A DNA stretch of 37,186 bases from Paracoccaceae bacterium (GTDB lineage Bacteria > Pseudomonadota > Alphaproteobacteria > Rhodobacterales > Rhodobacteraceae), in assembly GCA_029248915.1 (NCBI GenBank), contig JAQWIK010000091.1, positions 1 to 37,186 of the forward strand. Reading direction: 5' to 3'. The notes below the pieces were generated by a model, which ran no database searches, had not been told where the DNA came from, and worked only from the letters and a program-made list of their open reading frames with translations. The position numbers and the translations under genes were made by a program. Every line of letters starts with the position of its first letter. The first letter of the stretch is position 1. This document shows, one piece after another, positions 24,686 to 32,280 of the stretch.

Positions 24686-25959
24686 TGAATAAAGTAAATC
24701 AGCAAGTTTCTAAGTTTATACCAGCAGAGTTGCAAAATTTGCTAGATTCTGCGAGTAGTTCAGTTTCTCAAATACTAAGCAACGCATTGTTTGGTAATGA
24801 AATTTCAGAGGATGATGGAACAGTACTTTTTAACTGTAGGGATAATGAAAAAGTTACAGATCGTTCTGCTATTTTTGCTGTCGCGGATATTTTGAGACGG
24901 CGTAGTAAAGGTGATTACGTAACTTTTGTGGTAAATAGAAATATTAATTTCACAAATATTTGTTATATGGGCTGTCGATTTTGTGGTTTTGCCAAACGCA
25001 AAGAAGAGGCAGGCTCTGAGTGGTTAGAACCTGCTCAGGTGGTTGAGAGAGCCCATCGGGCCTGGGATCGTGGCGGTACTGAAGTCTGCATCCAAGGCGG
25101 TCTGCATCCTAAAATGGAAGGTAGTTATTACCGTGAACTTATACTAGCAATAAAAGCATCGTTGCCAGATATGCATATCCATGCATTTTCTCCTTTTGAA
25201 GTATGGTATGGGTCAGTTAAATCTAAAATGTCTTATCGTGATTTTTTGAGTGATTTAAAAGATTGTGGTTTAGGATCTATGCCGGGAACAGCTGCAGAAA
25301 TACTCGATACTGAGGTTCGGCAAAAATTGACAAAAAATAAGCTTAGTGCTCAGTGCTGGGAGGAAATAATCCGAACGGCACATGATATAGGAATTCCAAG
25401 TACTGCTACAATTATGTATGGACATGTTGACGAGCCGAAGCACTGGTCTGCTCATATTGCACTTTTGCGGGAAATACAAAGAGATACTGGCGGATTTACT
25501 GAGCTTGTTCCCTTAAGTTTTGTGCATACGGATAGTCCCCTATTTTTGAATAATCCAAATTCAGTACGGCCCGGGCCGACTGATCACGAAGTTGACTTAA
25601 TGCACTCTGTTTCTCGGATTATGTTAAATGGTTTCATAGATAATATTCAGGTTAGTTGGACAAAGTTGGGTGCTGAACGTGCCCGTGATATGCTTTCCTT
25701 GGGTGTCAATGATCTTGGCGGAACTTTAATGAATGAAAGCATTTCTCGTTCAGCTGGATCTAAATATGGGCAAGAGATAACCGCATCTGAACTCTGTGAG
25801 ATTATTCGGTCAACAGGGCGCACACCTGTAAGGCGAAATACAGTTTACAAAACCATCGATATTTTCAAGGATCATGATCCGATTGAAATTGCTCCTTTAG
25901 TCGAACGTAACTCTGACCCTCTAAATTTCTTAACGATGTTTCCGGAGACTGTAAAATGA
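24685..25959 (+). CDS. cofH: Fo synthase subunit CofH (5-amino-6-(D-ribitylamino)uracil-L-tyrosine 4-hydroxyphenyl transferase)
   Basis: Second radical SAM half of Fo synthesis, joining the tyrosine-derived phenol unit to 5-amino-6-ribitylaminouracil. The 424 residues carry the cluster Cys93, Cys97 and Cys100 (NICYMGCRFCGFAKR), VCIQGGLHPKM, the segment GLGSMPGTAAEILD and TKLGAERARDMLSLGVND, typical of CofH/MqnC-like enzymes. The ATG overlaps the cofG stop (TAATG), and its own stop overlaps cofD (ATGA). The co-occurrence with cofG, cofD, cofC and cofE excludes the menaquinone enzyme MqnC. Confidence 0.96.
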   Translation: MNKVNQQVSKFIPAELQNLLDSASSSVSQILSNALFGNEISEDDGTVLFNCRDNEKVTDRSAIFAVADILRRRSKGDYVTFVVNRNINFTNICYMGCRFCGFAKRKEEAGSEWLEPAQVVERAHRAWDRGGTEVCIQGGLHPKMEGSYYRELILAIKASLPDMHIHAFSPFEVWYGSVKSKMSYRDFLSDLKDCGLGSMPGTAAEILDTEVRQKLTKNKLSAQCWEEIIRTAHDIGIPSTATIMYGHVDEPKHWSAHIALLREIQRDTGGFTELVPLSFVHTDSPLFLNNPNSVRPGPTDHEVDLMHSVSRIMLNGFIDNIQVSWTKLGAERARDMLSLGVNDLGGTLMNESISRSAGSKYGQEITASELCEIIRSTGRTPVRRNTVYKTIDIFKDHDPIEIAPLVERNSDPLNFLTMFPETVK

Positions 25960-26909
25960 CTCGCGTGACACTTTTAGCTGGTGGAGTTGGCGGCGCTAAA
26001 TTAGCCGAAGGGCTAGCTGAAATTCATGAAGTTAGTCTTACAGTGATTGGAAATGTGGGTGATGACGAAGAATTTCATGGACTTTGGGTATCCCCAGATA
26101 TCGACACAATGCTCTACACCCTTTCTGGCCGCGTAAATCGCGATCAAGGTTGGGGCCTTGCGGATGAAAGTAATCGAGCGCTTGAAATGTTAAATTGCTT
26201 GGGTACCAACACTTGGATGTTTCTTGGTGACCGTGATTTTGGTCTTCACATTTATCGTACAGAGCGATTGCGTAGTGGAGACCGGCCTTCCGATATTTTG
26301 GCAGATATAGCGTCTAAATTTGGTATCAATTCAAAAATAGTATTGCCGACTGACGCAAGGGTTCAAACACGTGTGCTCACTGATGAGGGATGGCTAAGCT
26401 TTCAAGAGTATTTTGTTCGAGAGCGCTGCCAGCCCGAAGTTTTAGAACTTAGCTATAATGGATTGGAGTCATCTAAAATAACACCAGAAGCAGAACAAGC
26501 GCTTATGGAGACTGAATTGATTGTAATAGCGCCTTCAAACCCTCTTGTAAGTATACTGCCAATTCTCAAAATACCGGGGTTTCATACAGTGTTGCAAAAA
26601 GCGACAGCTCCAATTTTGGCTGTTTCACCACTGATTGCTGGAAAAGCGTTAAAAGGTCCGGCGGACAGAATGCTTACAAGTTTAAATTATAGAGCAGATG
26701 CTGTGGGAGTTGCACATTTTTATGAAAATATAGCAGCCCATTTTCTGATGGACTCTAATGATGTTGAACTTAGCGATGAGGTATCTAAATTAGGTATGAA
26801 ACCTTATACTGCGGATATACTTATGCCTGATTTAGCAGGTAAAGTTCGTGTGGCGCATGAAATATTGGAAATTTATAAAACCATAAGTCGAGTGGGTTCA
26901 AAATGTTAA
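25956..26909 (+). CDS. cofD: Fo:2-phospho-L-lactate (or PEP/3-phosphoglycerate) transferase CofD/FbiA
   Basis: Transfers the nucleotide-activated phospho-acid made with CofC onto Fo, giving F420-0 or a variant. The 317 residues begin TRVTLLAGGVGGAKLAEGL, the hallmark loop (Gly9-Gly13), followed by NVGDDEEFHGLWVSPDIDT with the metal-binding acidic residues (Asp36, Asp37, Asp48, Asp50), and later IAPSNPLVSILPIL and SPLIAGKALKGPADRM. The start overlaps the cofH stop by 4 bases, and cofC begins inside its last codons. Which acid (2-phospholactate, PEP or 3-phosphoglycerate) is used cannot be told by eye. Confidence 0.96.
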   Translation: MTRVTLLAGGVGGAKLAEGLAEIHEVSLTVIGNVGDDEEFHGLWVSPDIDTMLYTLSGRVNRDQGWGLADESNRALEMLNCLGTNTWMFLGDRDFGLHIYRTERLRSGDRPSDILADIASKFGINSKIVLPTDARVQTRVLTDEGWLSFQEYFVRERCQPEVLELSYNGLESSKITPEAEQALMETELIVIAPSNPLVSILPILKIPGFHTVLQKATAPILAVSPLIAGKALKGPADRMLTSLNYRADAVGVAHFYENIAAHFLMDSNDVELSDEVSKLGMKPYTADILMPDLAGKVRVAHEILEIYKTISRVGSKC

Positions 26910-27520
26910 AGACCTTGATCGTCGTTCCAATGAAAACTCTGTCAGTTTCTAAAACTCGACTGGCAAGTTCACTTTCAAACAGCGCCAGAATTAGGTTAGT
27001 GCGTTTATTATATCAAAAAACCTTAAATTTTCTCATTCCGATCGCCGCAAAGGAACAAGTCGAAATTGCTGTTGTTACTAAATGTAAATATGCAAAAGAT
27101 ATCGCCAAGAAGTTGGGTGTCAGGATCATTCACGAACCAAGTAACCTGGGATTATCTGGTGCTATTCTTCATTCAGCAATCGCTGCAAAAGAGATGGGTT
27201 TTGAAAGGCTTTGTATTATTCCGGCAGATTTAGCTGCTCCATTAAAAAGTGATCTGACTGCTATGCTTAAAAGCGACTCAGCCGTAACCATTTGTCCGTC
27301 TTCTGATTTGGGTACGAACGCACTGGTGGTATCTCCACCAGATATTATTCCATTTCGATATGGTTCTCGATCATCTTTAACACATTTACAGGAAGCTAAG
27401 AAAAAAGGTATCAAAGCTCGCGTAATGAAACTAGATAGCTTCACCTTTGACATAGATACAAATAAATGTTTAGCCCGCGCTATGCGCGTAGTGCCAGATA
27501 TAGCAGGGGTTTGCGCATGA
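26903..27520 (+). CDS. cofC: Phospholactate/PEP/3-phosphoglycerate guanylyltransferase CofC/FbiD
   Basis: Nucleotidyltransferase of 205 residues that activates the phospho-acid with GTP for CofD. Seen: VPMKTLSVSKTRLA (residues 8-21; substrate/GTP loop), CIIPADLAAPLKSDL and GTNALVVSPP (137-146), the CofC signature. The more usual ADLP is ADLA here. The ATG lies 7 bases inside cofD, and its stop overlaps the cofE start. In the only proteobacterial case I know (Paraburkholderia) CofC prefers 3-phosphoglycerate; this one could do the same, but I cannot decide from sequence. Confidence 0.93.
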   Translation: MLKTLIVVPMKTLSVSKTRLASSLSNSARIRLVRLLYQKTLNFLIPIAAKEQVEIAVVTKCKYAKDIAKKLGVRIIHEPSNLGLSGAILHSAIAAKEMGFERLCIIPADLAAPLKSDLTAMLKSDSAVTICPSSDLGTNALVVSPPDIIPFRYGSRSSLTHLQEAKKKGIKARVMKLDSFTFDIDTNKCLARAMRVVPDIAGVCA

Positions 27521-28281
27521 TCAATGTTTCTTTGTCTACCATTCCCACCATACCAGATATTCGTCCTAAGGATGATTTAGCTTTGATTATAGGCAACGCA
27601 CTAGAATCCCATGGAGTTGAGAGTGGTGATATATTGTGTATCGCGCACAAAATTATTTCTAAGGCAGAGGGCGCCATTTTCAATCTAGAAGAAATTGAAC
27701 CTTCAACAGAAGCATTAGAGTATGCGGAAAAGTTAAATAAAAACCCTAAAAAAGTGGAAATAGTTTTAAGGCAATCAAAGCGAGTTGTTAGAGCTTTCAA
27801 GCGGCCGCAACAAAATGAAGGGACAATGATATGTGAACACCACCTCGGATTCATTTCGGCTAATGCGGGTGTGGACGAGTCGAATAGTGAGCCCAGTACG
27901 GTGATTACACTGCCGAATGATCCGGATACAAGTGCGAGAAAGCTTGGTCGGAAGCTCGAAGATCGGTTTGGTGTGCAACTTGGTATCGTTATTACAGATA
28001 CCTTCGGTCGCCCGTGGCGATTAGGTCAGGTAAATGTAGCGATAGGTCTTTTCAGAGTTCCTGCAATTACATCTGATATTGGTAAGAAAGATGCCTGGGG
28101 ACGTGAACTTTCTGTAACTGAACCTGCTTTATGCGATGAACTTGCAGCAGCCTCAGGTTTGGTGATTAAAAAGGCTGCTAAAACACCAATAGTCCTATTT
28201 CGAGGGTTGAAATGGGCTATGGAAGAGGAAACTAGCGCACTTAATATTTTGCGCGCAAATTCGGAGGATATGTTTCGATGA
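27517..28281 (+). CDS. cofE: Coenzyme F420:L-glutamate ligase CofE
   Basis: Adds gamma-linked glutamates to F420-0 using GTP. The 254 residues equal the archaeal CofE length and lack the C-terminal nitroreductase-like domain of mycobacterial FbiB. Motifs: [12 protein letters not shown] (44-55), ANAGVDESN (115-123), [12 protein letters not shown] (132-143) and [17 protein letters not shown] (161-177). The start is the ATG overlapping the cofC stop (ATGA at 27517); an upstream in-frame ATG at 27466 would add 17 residues inside cofC. Its own stop overlaps npdG. Without the FbiB domain, the step reducing dehydro-F420 is either unnecessary or done elsewhere. Confidence 0.95.
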   Translation: MINVSLSTIPTIPDIRPKDDLALIIGNALESHGVESGDILCIAHKIISKAEGAIFNLEEIEPSTEALEYAEKLNKNPKKVEIVLRQSKRVVRAFKRPQQNEGTMICEHHLGFISANAGVDESNSEPSTVITLPNDPDTSARKLGRKLEDRFGVQLGIVITDTFGRPWRLGQVNVAIGLFRVPAITSDIGKKDAWGRELSVTEPALCDELAAASGLVIKKAAKTPIVLFRGLKWAMEEETSALNILRANSEDMFR

Positions 28282-28946
28282 CAATTGCCATACTTGGTGG
28301 AACCGGGCCTCAGGGTCGAGGATTAGCAAAGCGTTTTGCTGCTGCTGGGGTGCCCGTAGCTATTGGGTCCCGAAAATCAGAACATGCAAAGGAAGTTGCG
28401 GCTGAATTAGCTGCAGTTTTACCTGCAAACAGCGGATCAATCATAGGATATGATAACGCGAGTGCTGTAGCTGCTGCAGACGAAATGGTTATTTTAGCAG
28501 TTCCCTGGCCCGGGCATAACCCAACCTTAGAAACCCTCAAGAAGGACCTTTCTAACAAAATTCTTATTGATATTGTTGTGCCGCTCAAGGAAGGTGATCC
28601 AAAGAAAACTGAAATGCCTCCAGAGGGATCGGCCACTGAGGCGGCTCAGGCTCTTCTTGGGGACGAAATTCCAGTGATGGGAGCTCTGCACAACGTATCT
28701 GCTCACACCCTCAATGATATTGAAATACCTATCAACTGTGATGTTTTAGTTTGTGGAAATGGGCTAGAACCACGTAAAAAAGTTATGGAGCTGATAGAAA
28801 AAATTGGAGTGAAAACCTACAACGCGGGTGATGCGGAGGCTGCGCGATGTATAGAGGCTATTACGCCTATTTTAATAAGGATTAATATTTCCAAAGCTGT
28901 ACCTTTTAGCCATGCAGGTATCAAGATTTGGGCACCAGAAAACTAA
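28278..28946 (+). CDS. npdG: NADPH:F420 oxidoreductase (NpdG/Fno)
   Basis: Transfers hydride between NADPH and F420, here most likely making F420H2 for a reductase. The 222 residues begin with the dinucleotide loop [16 protein letters not shown]; the 2'-phosphate-binding GSRK lies at 30-33. [36 protein letters not shown] and [13 protein letters not shown] match the family. The ATG overlaps the cofE stop by 4 bases. The luciferase-like gene follows 17 bases on. Its presence in the biosynthetic operon means the cluster can both make and charge the cofactor. Confidence 0.94.
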   Translation: MTIAILGGTGPQGRGLAKRFAAAGVPVAIGSRKSEHAKEVAAELAAVLPANSGSIIGYDNASAVAAADEMVILAVPWPGHNPTLETLKKDLSNKILIDIVVPLKEGDPKKTEMPPEGSATEAAQALLGDEIPVMGALHNVSAHTLNDIEIPINCDVLVCGNGLEPRKKVMELIEKIGVKTYNAGDAEAARCIEAITPILIRINISKAVPFSHAGIKIWAPEN

Positions 28947-28963
28947 ACATAAAGGAGATTACT

Positions 28964-29965
28964 ATGGAATTTGGAATTACTTTTAAAGGCTTCGTTGAGC
29001 CAGAACGTGCTCGCAAACTTGTTGCGCAAGCGGAAGAAGCTGGTTTCACATATTGTTGGTTTTACGATAGCCATATTCTTTGGCGTGAAAGCTTTCCTGC
29101 TATGGCAATGTGCATGGAGCATACAAAAAATATGAGGTTTGGTCCTTGTGTAACAAATCCAAATACTCGTGAATGGTCAGCCGCTGCATCTCTCTTTGGC
29201 TCTTTGGCACACCAGTCAGGAGGGCGATTTGATATAGGTGTCGGGCGCGGTGATAGTGCTGTTCGTGTTATGGGACGCAAACCAGCGCTTCTGAAAAAGA
29301 TGGATGAATTTATTGATGTAGTTAAAGGGCTCGTTAGGGGAGATGAATGTCATTACGGTGATGTACCCAATGCCATTAAGTTTCCATGGGCAACTGCCTA
29401 TGAATTGCCTGTTTGGGTAGCTGCTTATGGACCGAAAGCTCTGGATAGCGCCGGGCGCAAGGGTGACGGCCTTATATTACAAGTTGCGGAGCCAGCTATT
29501 TGTAAATGGCTCGGCGATCAAGCTATCGCAGCCGGGAAAGCTAATGGGCGCGATATGTCAAACTATAGAATAATGTCTGCAGCTCCTGCCTATTTTGGCG
29601 ATATTGAATCCTGTCGTGAAGCTACAAGGTGGTTTCCCGCAATGGTAGGAAATCACGTGGCGGATATCGTTGAAAAATATGGTACTGATCGCGAGGATAT
29701 ACCCAAGTCACTTACTGCTTATATTGAGGACCGAAAAGGTTATGATTACTCTAAACATGGTCAAAGCGATAATGCTTATTTAGACTTTATTACAGATGAC
29801 ATTATTGAAGGTTTTGCAGTTCTAGGTACCCCAGACGACCATATCGCTAAATTAAAAAAATTGGAGAGTGTGGGTGTTACTCAATTCAATATATATCTTG
29901 ATAATGGTGATGAAGAAAACATTATTTCTGAGTATGGCAAAACTGTAATTCCAGCCATGTCATAA
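28964..29965 (+). CDS. F420-dependent luciferase-like (LLM) oxidoreductase, CPS_4043-type; candidate uracil/dihydropyrimidine reductase
   Basis: TIM-barrel F420 enzyme of 333 residues related to methylene-tetrahydromethanopterin reductase (Mer). It starts MEFGITFKGFVEPERARKL behind a strong AAAGGAGA. GVGRGDSAVRVMGRKP (92-107) is the Mer-like cofactor/substrate loop, and LPVWVAAYGPKALDSAGRKG and VLGTPDDHIAKLKKL are further family marks. From memory it fits the CPS_4043 group (TIGR03842), whose proteobacterial members are often the only F420-dependent LLM in the genome and have no assigned reaction. It ends the cof operon and sits beside rutR, dihydropyrimidinase and carbamoyl amidohydrolase genes, so I infer F420H2-dependent reduction of uracil/thymine. 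FMN use as in RutA is the alternative. Confidence 0.88.
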   Translation: MEFGITFKGFVEPERARKLVAQAEEAGFTYCWFYDSHILWRESFPAMAMCMEHTKNMRFGPCVTNPNTREWSAAASLFGSLAHQSGGRFDIGVGRGDSAVRVMGRKPALLKKMDEFIDVVKGLVRGDECHYGDVPNAIKFPWATAYELPVWVAAYGPKALDSAGRKGDGLILQVAEPAICKWLGDQAIAAGKANGRDMSNYRIMSAAPAYFGDIESCREATRWFPAMVGNHVADIVEKYGTDREDIPKSLTAYIEDRKGYDYSKHGQSDNAYLDFITDDIIEGFAVLGTPDDHIAKLKKLESVGVTQFNIYLDNGDEENIISEYGKTVIPAMS

Positions 29966-30001
29966 GAAATCGGTCTTTTTAAGGTAACTATAAGATCACT
30001 A

Positions 30002-30035
30002 TGACCAGTGAATAACATATTGTATTTGCTGGTCA
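30002..30035. terminator. Inverted repeat between convergent LLM and rutR genes
   Basis: TGACCAG (30002-30008) pairs with CTGGTCA (30029-30035); after a two-base mismatch, AATA/TATT extend the stem, leaving an 8-base loop. It lies in the 167-base gap between two converging genes, where a shared terminator is expected, but no U-run follows on either strand. The arms resemble RutR half-sites, but the spacing (20 instead of 2) is wrong for an operator. Confidence 0.35.
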
Positions 30036-30132
30036 AAATTTAGGCTTACTGATGAGTTATTATAGTTTTGATAATGTTTTTGCTAATTTTTTAGTGAAGC
30101 ATAGACTGAATAGTTTCTTAAAATTTTTCCAA

Positions 30133-30786
30133 TTAGCATGGTTCAGCAGAATGATTTTGGTTACTTGGCAAAGAAAGCATTCGCAAGAGAAGATTGGTCA
30201 AATATTCTTCAGCATCCTGAAATAATTCGTCTTCGTTTTTGTCTAATATAGCTTTTACTTGAACATCGAAATCAGCATAGTGTTGGGTCATAGCCCAAAT
30301 TGAAAAAAATAGGTGGTATCCACTTACATTAGCCAACTTTCCTTCACTGACCCAATGATCAATCACGGCCACCTTTTCATCTAAGGTTTGTCTTAGGCTA
30401 GTAGCTAAAATATTTTGCATCAACGGAGCTCCATGCAAAATTTCATTAGCGAATAGTTTGCTCTCTTTTGGTTTTTGTTTAGACATCTTTAATTTAGCTT
30501 TCATATAGCCTAATAATTCTTCTATTGGCTCCCCTTCTTTTGAAATTTCGTGAAGCGGGGCAACCCACTCGTCTAGTAGCCCATTTAGGACTTCAAAATA
30601 TATTTGATCTTTGCTCGAGTAGTAATAGAGGATGTTCGGCTTTGTTAATCCGCAAGCCGTGGCAATCTTATCTAGGGTAGCACTTCGAAGGCCGTATTCT
30701 GAGAAGACTTCAAGAGCGGCCTTTTGAATTTTGCCGCGTTTTTCTCGTTGAATTCTGGAAAGATTTTTTTCTGTAACTGCGTTCAT
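30133..30786 (-). CDS. rutR: TetR family regulator, RutR-like (pyrimidine-responsive)
   Basis: 217-residue TetR repressor. The N-terminal helix-turn-helix reads SATLDKIATACGLTKPNILY, with YYYSSKDQIYFEVLN following. The ligand domain carries segments close to E. coli RutR: LDEWVAPLHEI, SKLFANEILHGAPLM, DEKVAVIDHWVSEGKL and IWAMTQHYADF (the last near the uracil pocket). RutR in E. coli binds uracil or thymine and then leaves DNA, linking pyrimidine level to the rut genes. Here it converges on the F420 operon and diverges from the carbamoyl-amidohydrolase gene. RutR-type boxes occur before both flanking operons, so both are its probable targets. Confidence 0.9.
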   Translation of the reverse strand: MNAVTEKNLSRIQREKRGKIQKAALEVFSEYGLRSATLDKIATACGLTKPNILYYYSSKDQIYFEVLNGLLDEWVAPLHEISKEGEPIEELLGYMKAKLKMSKQKPKESKLFANEILHGAPLMQNILATSLRQTLDEKVAVIDHWVSEGKLANVSGYHLFFSIWAMTQHYADFDVQVKAILDKNEDELFQDAEEYLTNLLLRMLSLPSNQNHSAEPC

Positions 30787-30912
30787 TGTTTTTTTACTCT
30801 TAATCTTCAGTTCTTTTTTAGAATCTTTGAGTCACTAAAAAGATACAAAGATATTATTAATAGGCATTATTTAAGTAACTCTAGAACAAGAATAAAAAAA
30901 ATTTAAGAAAAA

Positions 30913-30928
30913 TTGTCCATTTGGTCAA
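30913..30928. promoter_or_regulatory. RutR-like operator between rutR and the amidohydrolase gene
   Basis: TTGTCCATTTGGTCAA matches 13 of 14 specified bases of the remembered consensus TTGACCAnnTGGTCAA. A further half-site, TTGACC, follows at 30936-30941. The box is about 85 bases before the amidohydrolase start and about 127 bases before rutR on the other strand, in the 226-base divergent gap, so it could control either or both. The rest of the gap is AT-rich without other recognisable elements. Confidence 0.72.
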
Positions 30929-31012
30929 AAATTTATTGACCGCTATCGCTTATTTGTTCCAAAGTTGTGAGGAACCAGTTTATGGCAAATTTTTAAAGTG
31001 AGGAATTTTGAC

Positions 31013-32257
31013 GTGACAAGCGTAAAAAATTTAAGGATTGATCCAGATCGATTATGGGACAGCTTAATGGAAATGGCCAAAATTGGGCCAGGAATTGCTG
31101 GTGGAAATAATCGACAAACATTAACGGATGAAGATGCAGAAGGCCGCGCTCTTTTCCAGAGTTGGTGCGAAAAAGCTGGTATGGATATGGGCGTCGATAC
31201 AATGGGCAATATGTTTGCAACTAGAGCCGGTACTGATCCTGATGCTTTACCTGTTTATGTTGGCTCACATCTTGATACTCAGCCGACTGGGGGAAAGTAT
31301 GATGGGGTTTTGGGTGTTCTGGGGGGCTTGGAGCTCGTTAGGACACTTAATGACCTTGATGTTTCTACAAAACATCCAATTGTGGTAGTAAATTGGACAA
31401 ATGAAGAAGGAACAAGGTACGCCCCGGCAATGCTTGCGTCTGGTGTATTTGCGGGTAGGCATGATCAAGACTGGGCATATGATCGAACTGACAGTGATGG
31501 AAAAAAATTTGGTGACGAACTTAAGCGAATTGGGTGGGTTGGTAATGAAAAGGTTGGCTCAAGAAAAATGCATGCAATGTTCGAGTTGCATATTGAGCAA
31601 GGGCCTATACTGGAGGCCGAAAACAAAGACATTGGTGTCGTAACGCATGGGCAAGGTTTGCGCTGGATAGAATGCAAAATTTCTGGAAAAGAGAGCCATA
31701 CTGGATCAACCCCAATGCGTATGCGGAAAAATGCGGGTAGGGGTTTAGCCCTAATTACTGAACTTGTTCACGAAATAGCTATGAAGCACCAACCAAATGC
31801 CGTTGGCGCAATAGGACATATTGATGTTTACCCCAATTCTAGAAATATCATTCCTGGTCAAATTGTGTGTACAGTCGATATGCGAACCCATTTGATAGAC
31901 ATACTGGAAGATATGGTTTCTGAATTTGAGGAAAGAGCTCCAAAATTATGTAGCGATATTGGTGTTGAGTTCGAATGTTCAATCGTTGGCCAATTTAATC
32001 CGCCAGCTTTCGATGAAGACTGTGTTTCAGCAGTTAGAGAGGCCGCAGTTGAACTCGGCTACAGTCATATGAATATTGTTTCAGGAGCTGGGCATGATGC
32101 TTGTTGGATCAATGATTTGGCCCCAACTGCCATGATCATGTGCCCCTGTGAAGATGGCTTGAGTCATAACGAGGCTGAAGAGATCTCAAAAGAATGGGCG
32201 CAGGCTGGTACCGATGTACTTCTTCACGCAGTTTTAAATACTGCAATTATTCAATAG
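31013..32257 (+). CDS. Zn-dependent M20-type amidohydrolase (N-carbamoyl-beta-alanine amidohydrolase / hydantoinase-carbamoylase family)
   Basis: Expected to split N-carbamoyl-beta-alanine (or the thymine-derived analogue) into beta-alanine, CO2 and ammonia, the last step of reductive pyrimidine breakdown. The start is GTG 31013 (MTSVKNLRIDPDRLW), 8 bases after GAGGA; another GTG at 30998 lacks a ribosome site. The 414 residues show the dinuclear metal ligands His86 (GSHLDTQPTGG), Asp97 (KYDGVLG), the Glu131/Glu132 pair (NWTNEEGTR), His193 (ELHIEQGP) and a His in LSHNEAEE near the end, and the lid segment GAGHDACWIND. Allantoate and N-carbamoyl-amino-acid hydrolases share this family; dihydropyrimidinase 23 bases downstream and a RutR box upstream favour the pyrimidine role (PydC-like). 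Confidence 0.88.
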   Translation: MTSVKNLRIDPDRLWDSLMEMAKIGPGIAGGNNRQTLTDEDAEGRALFQSWCEKAGMDMGVDTMGNMFATRAGTDPDALPVYVGSHLDTQPTGGKYDGVLGVLGGLELVRTLNDLDVSTKHPIVVVNWTNEEGTRYAPAMLASGVFAGRHDQDWAYDRTDSDGKKFGDELKRIGWVGNEKVGSRKMHAMFELHIEQGPILEAENKDIGVVTHGQGLRWIECKISGKESHTGSTPMRMRKNAGRGLALITELVHEIAMKHQPNAVGAIGHIDVYPNSRNIIPGQIVCTVDMRTHLIDILEDMVSEFEERAPKLCSDIGVEFECSIVGQFNPPAFDEDCVSAVREAAVELGYSHMNIVSGAGHDACWINDLAPTAMIMCPCEDGLSHNEAEEISKEWAQAGTDVLLHAVLNTAIIQ

Positions 32258-32280
32258 TCATAATTCTTAGGAGTTAAAAA

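Noticed and set aside
24685-25959. CofH as a menaquinone-pathway MqnC/MqnE enzyme
   Set aside because: These radical SAM families look alike, but the gene is in one overlapping operon with cofG, cofD, cofC and cofE.
28964-29965. Assignment as RutA (FMN-dependent pyrimidine oxygenase)
   Set aside because: The sequence resembles Mer-like F420 enzymes, it ends an F420 operon, no rutB-rutF genes follow, and dihydropyrimidinase needs a reduced ring rather than the RutA product.
30002-30035. TGACCAG/CTGGTCA inverted repeat as another RutR operator
   Set aside because: Arms are 20 bases apart instead of 2, and the site lies between converging genes, so an RNA hairpin is more likely.
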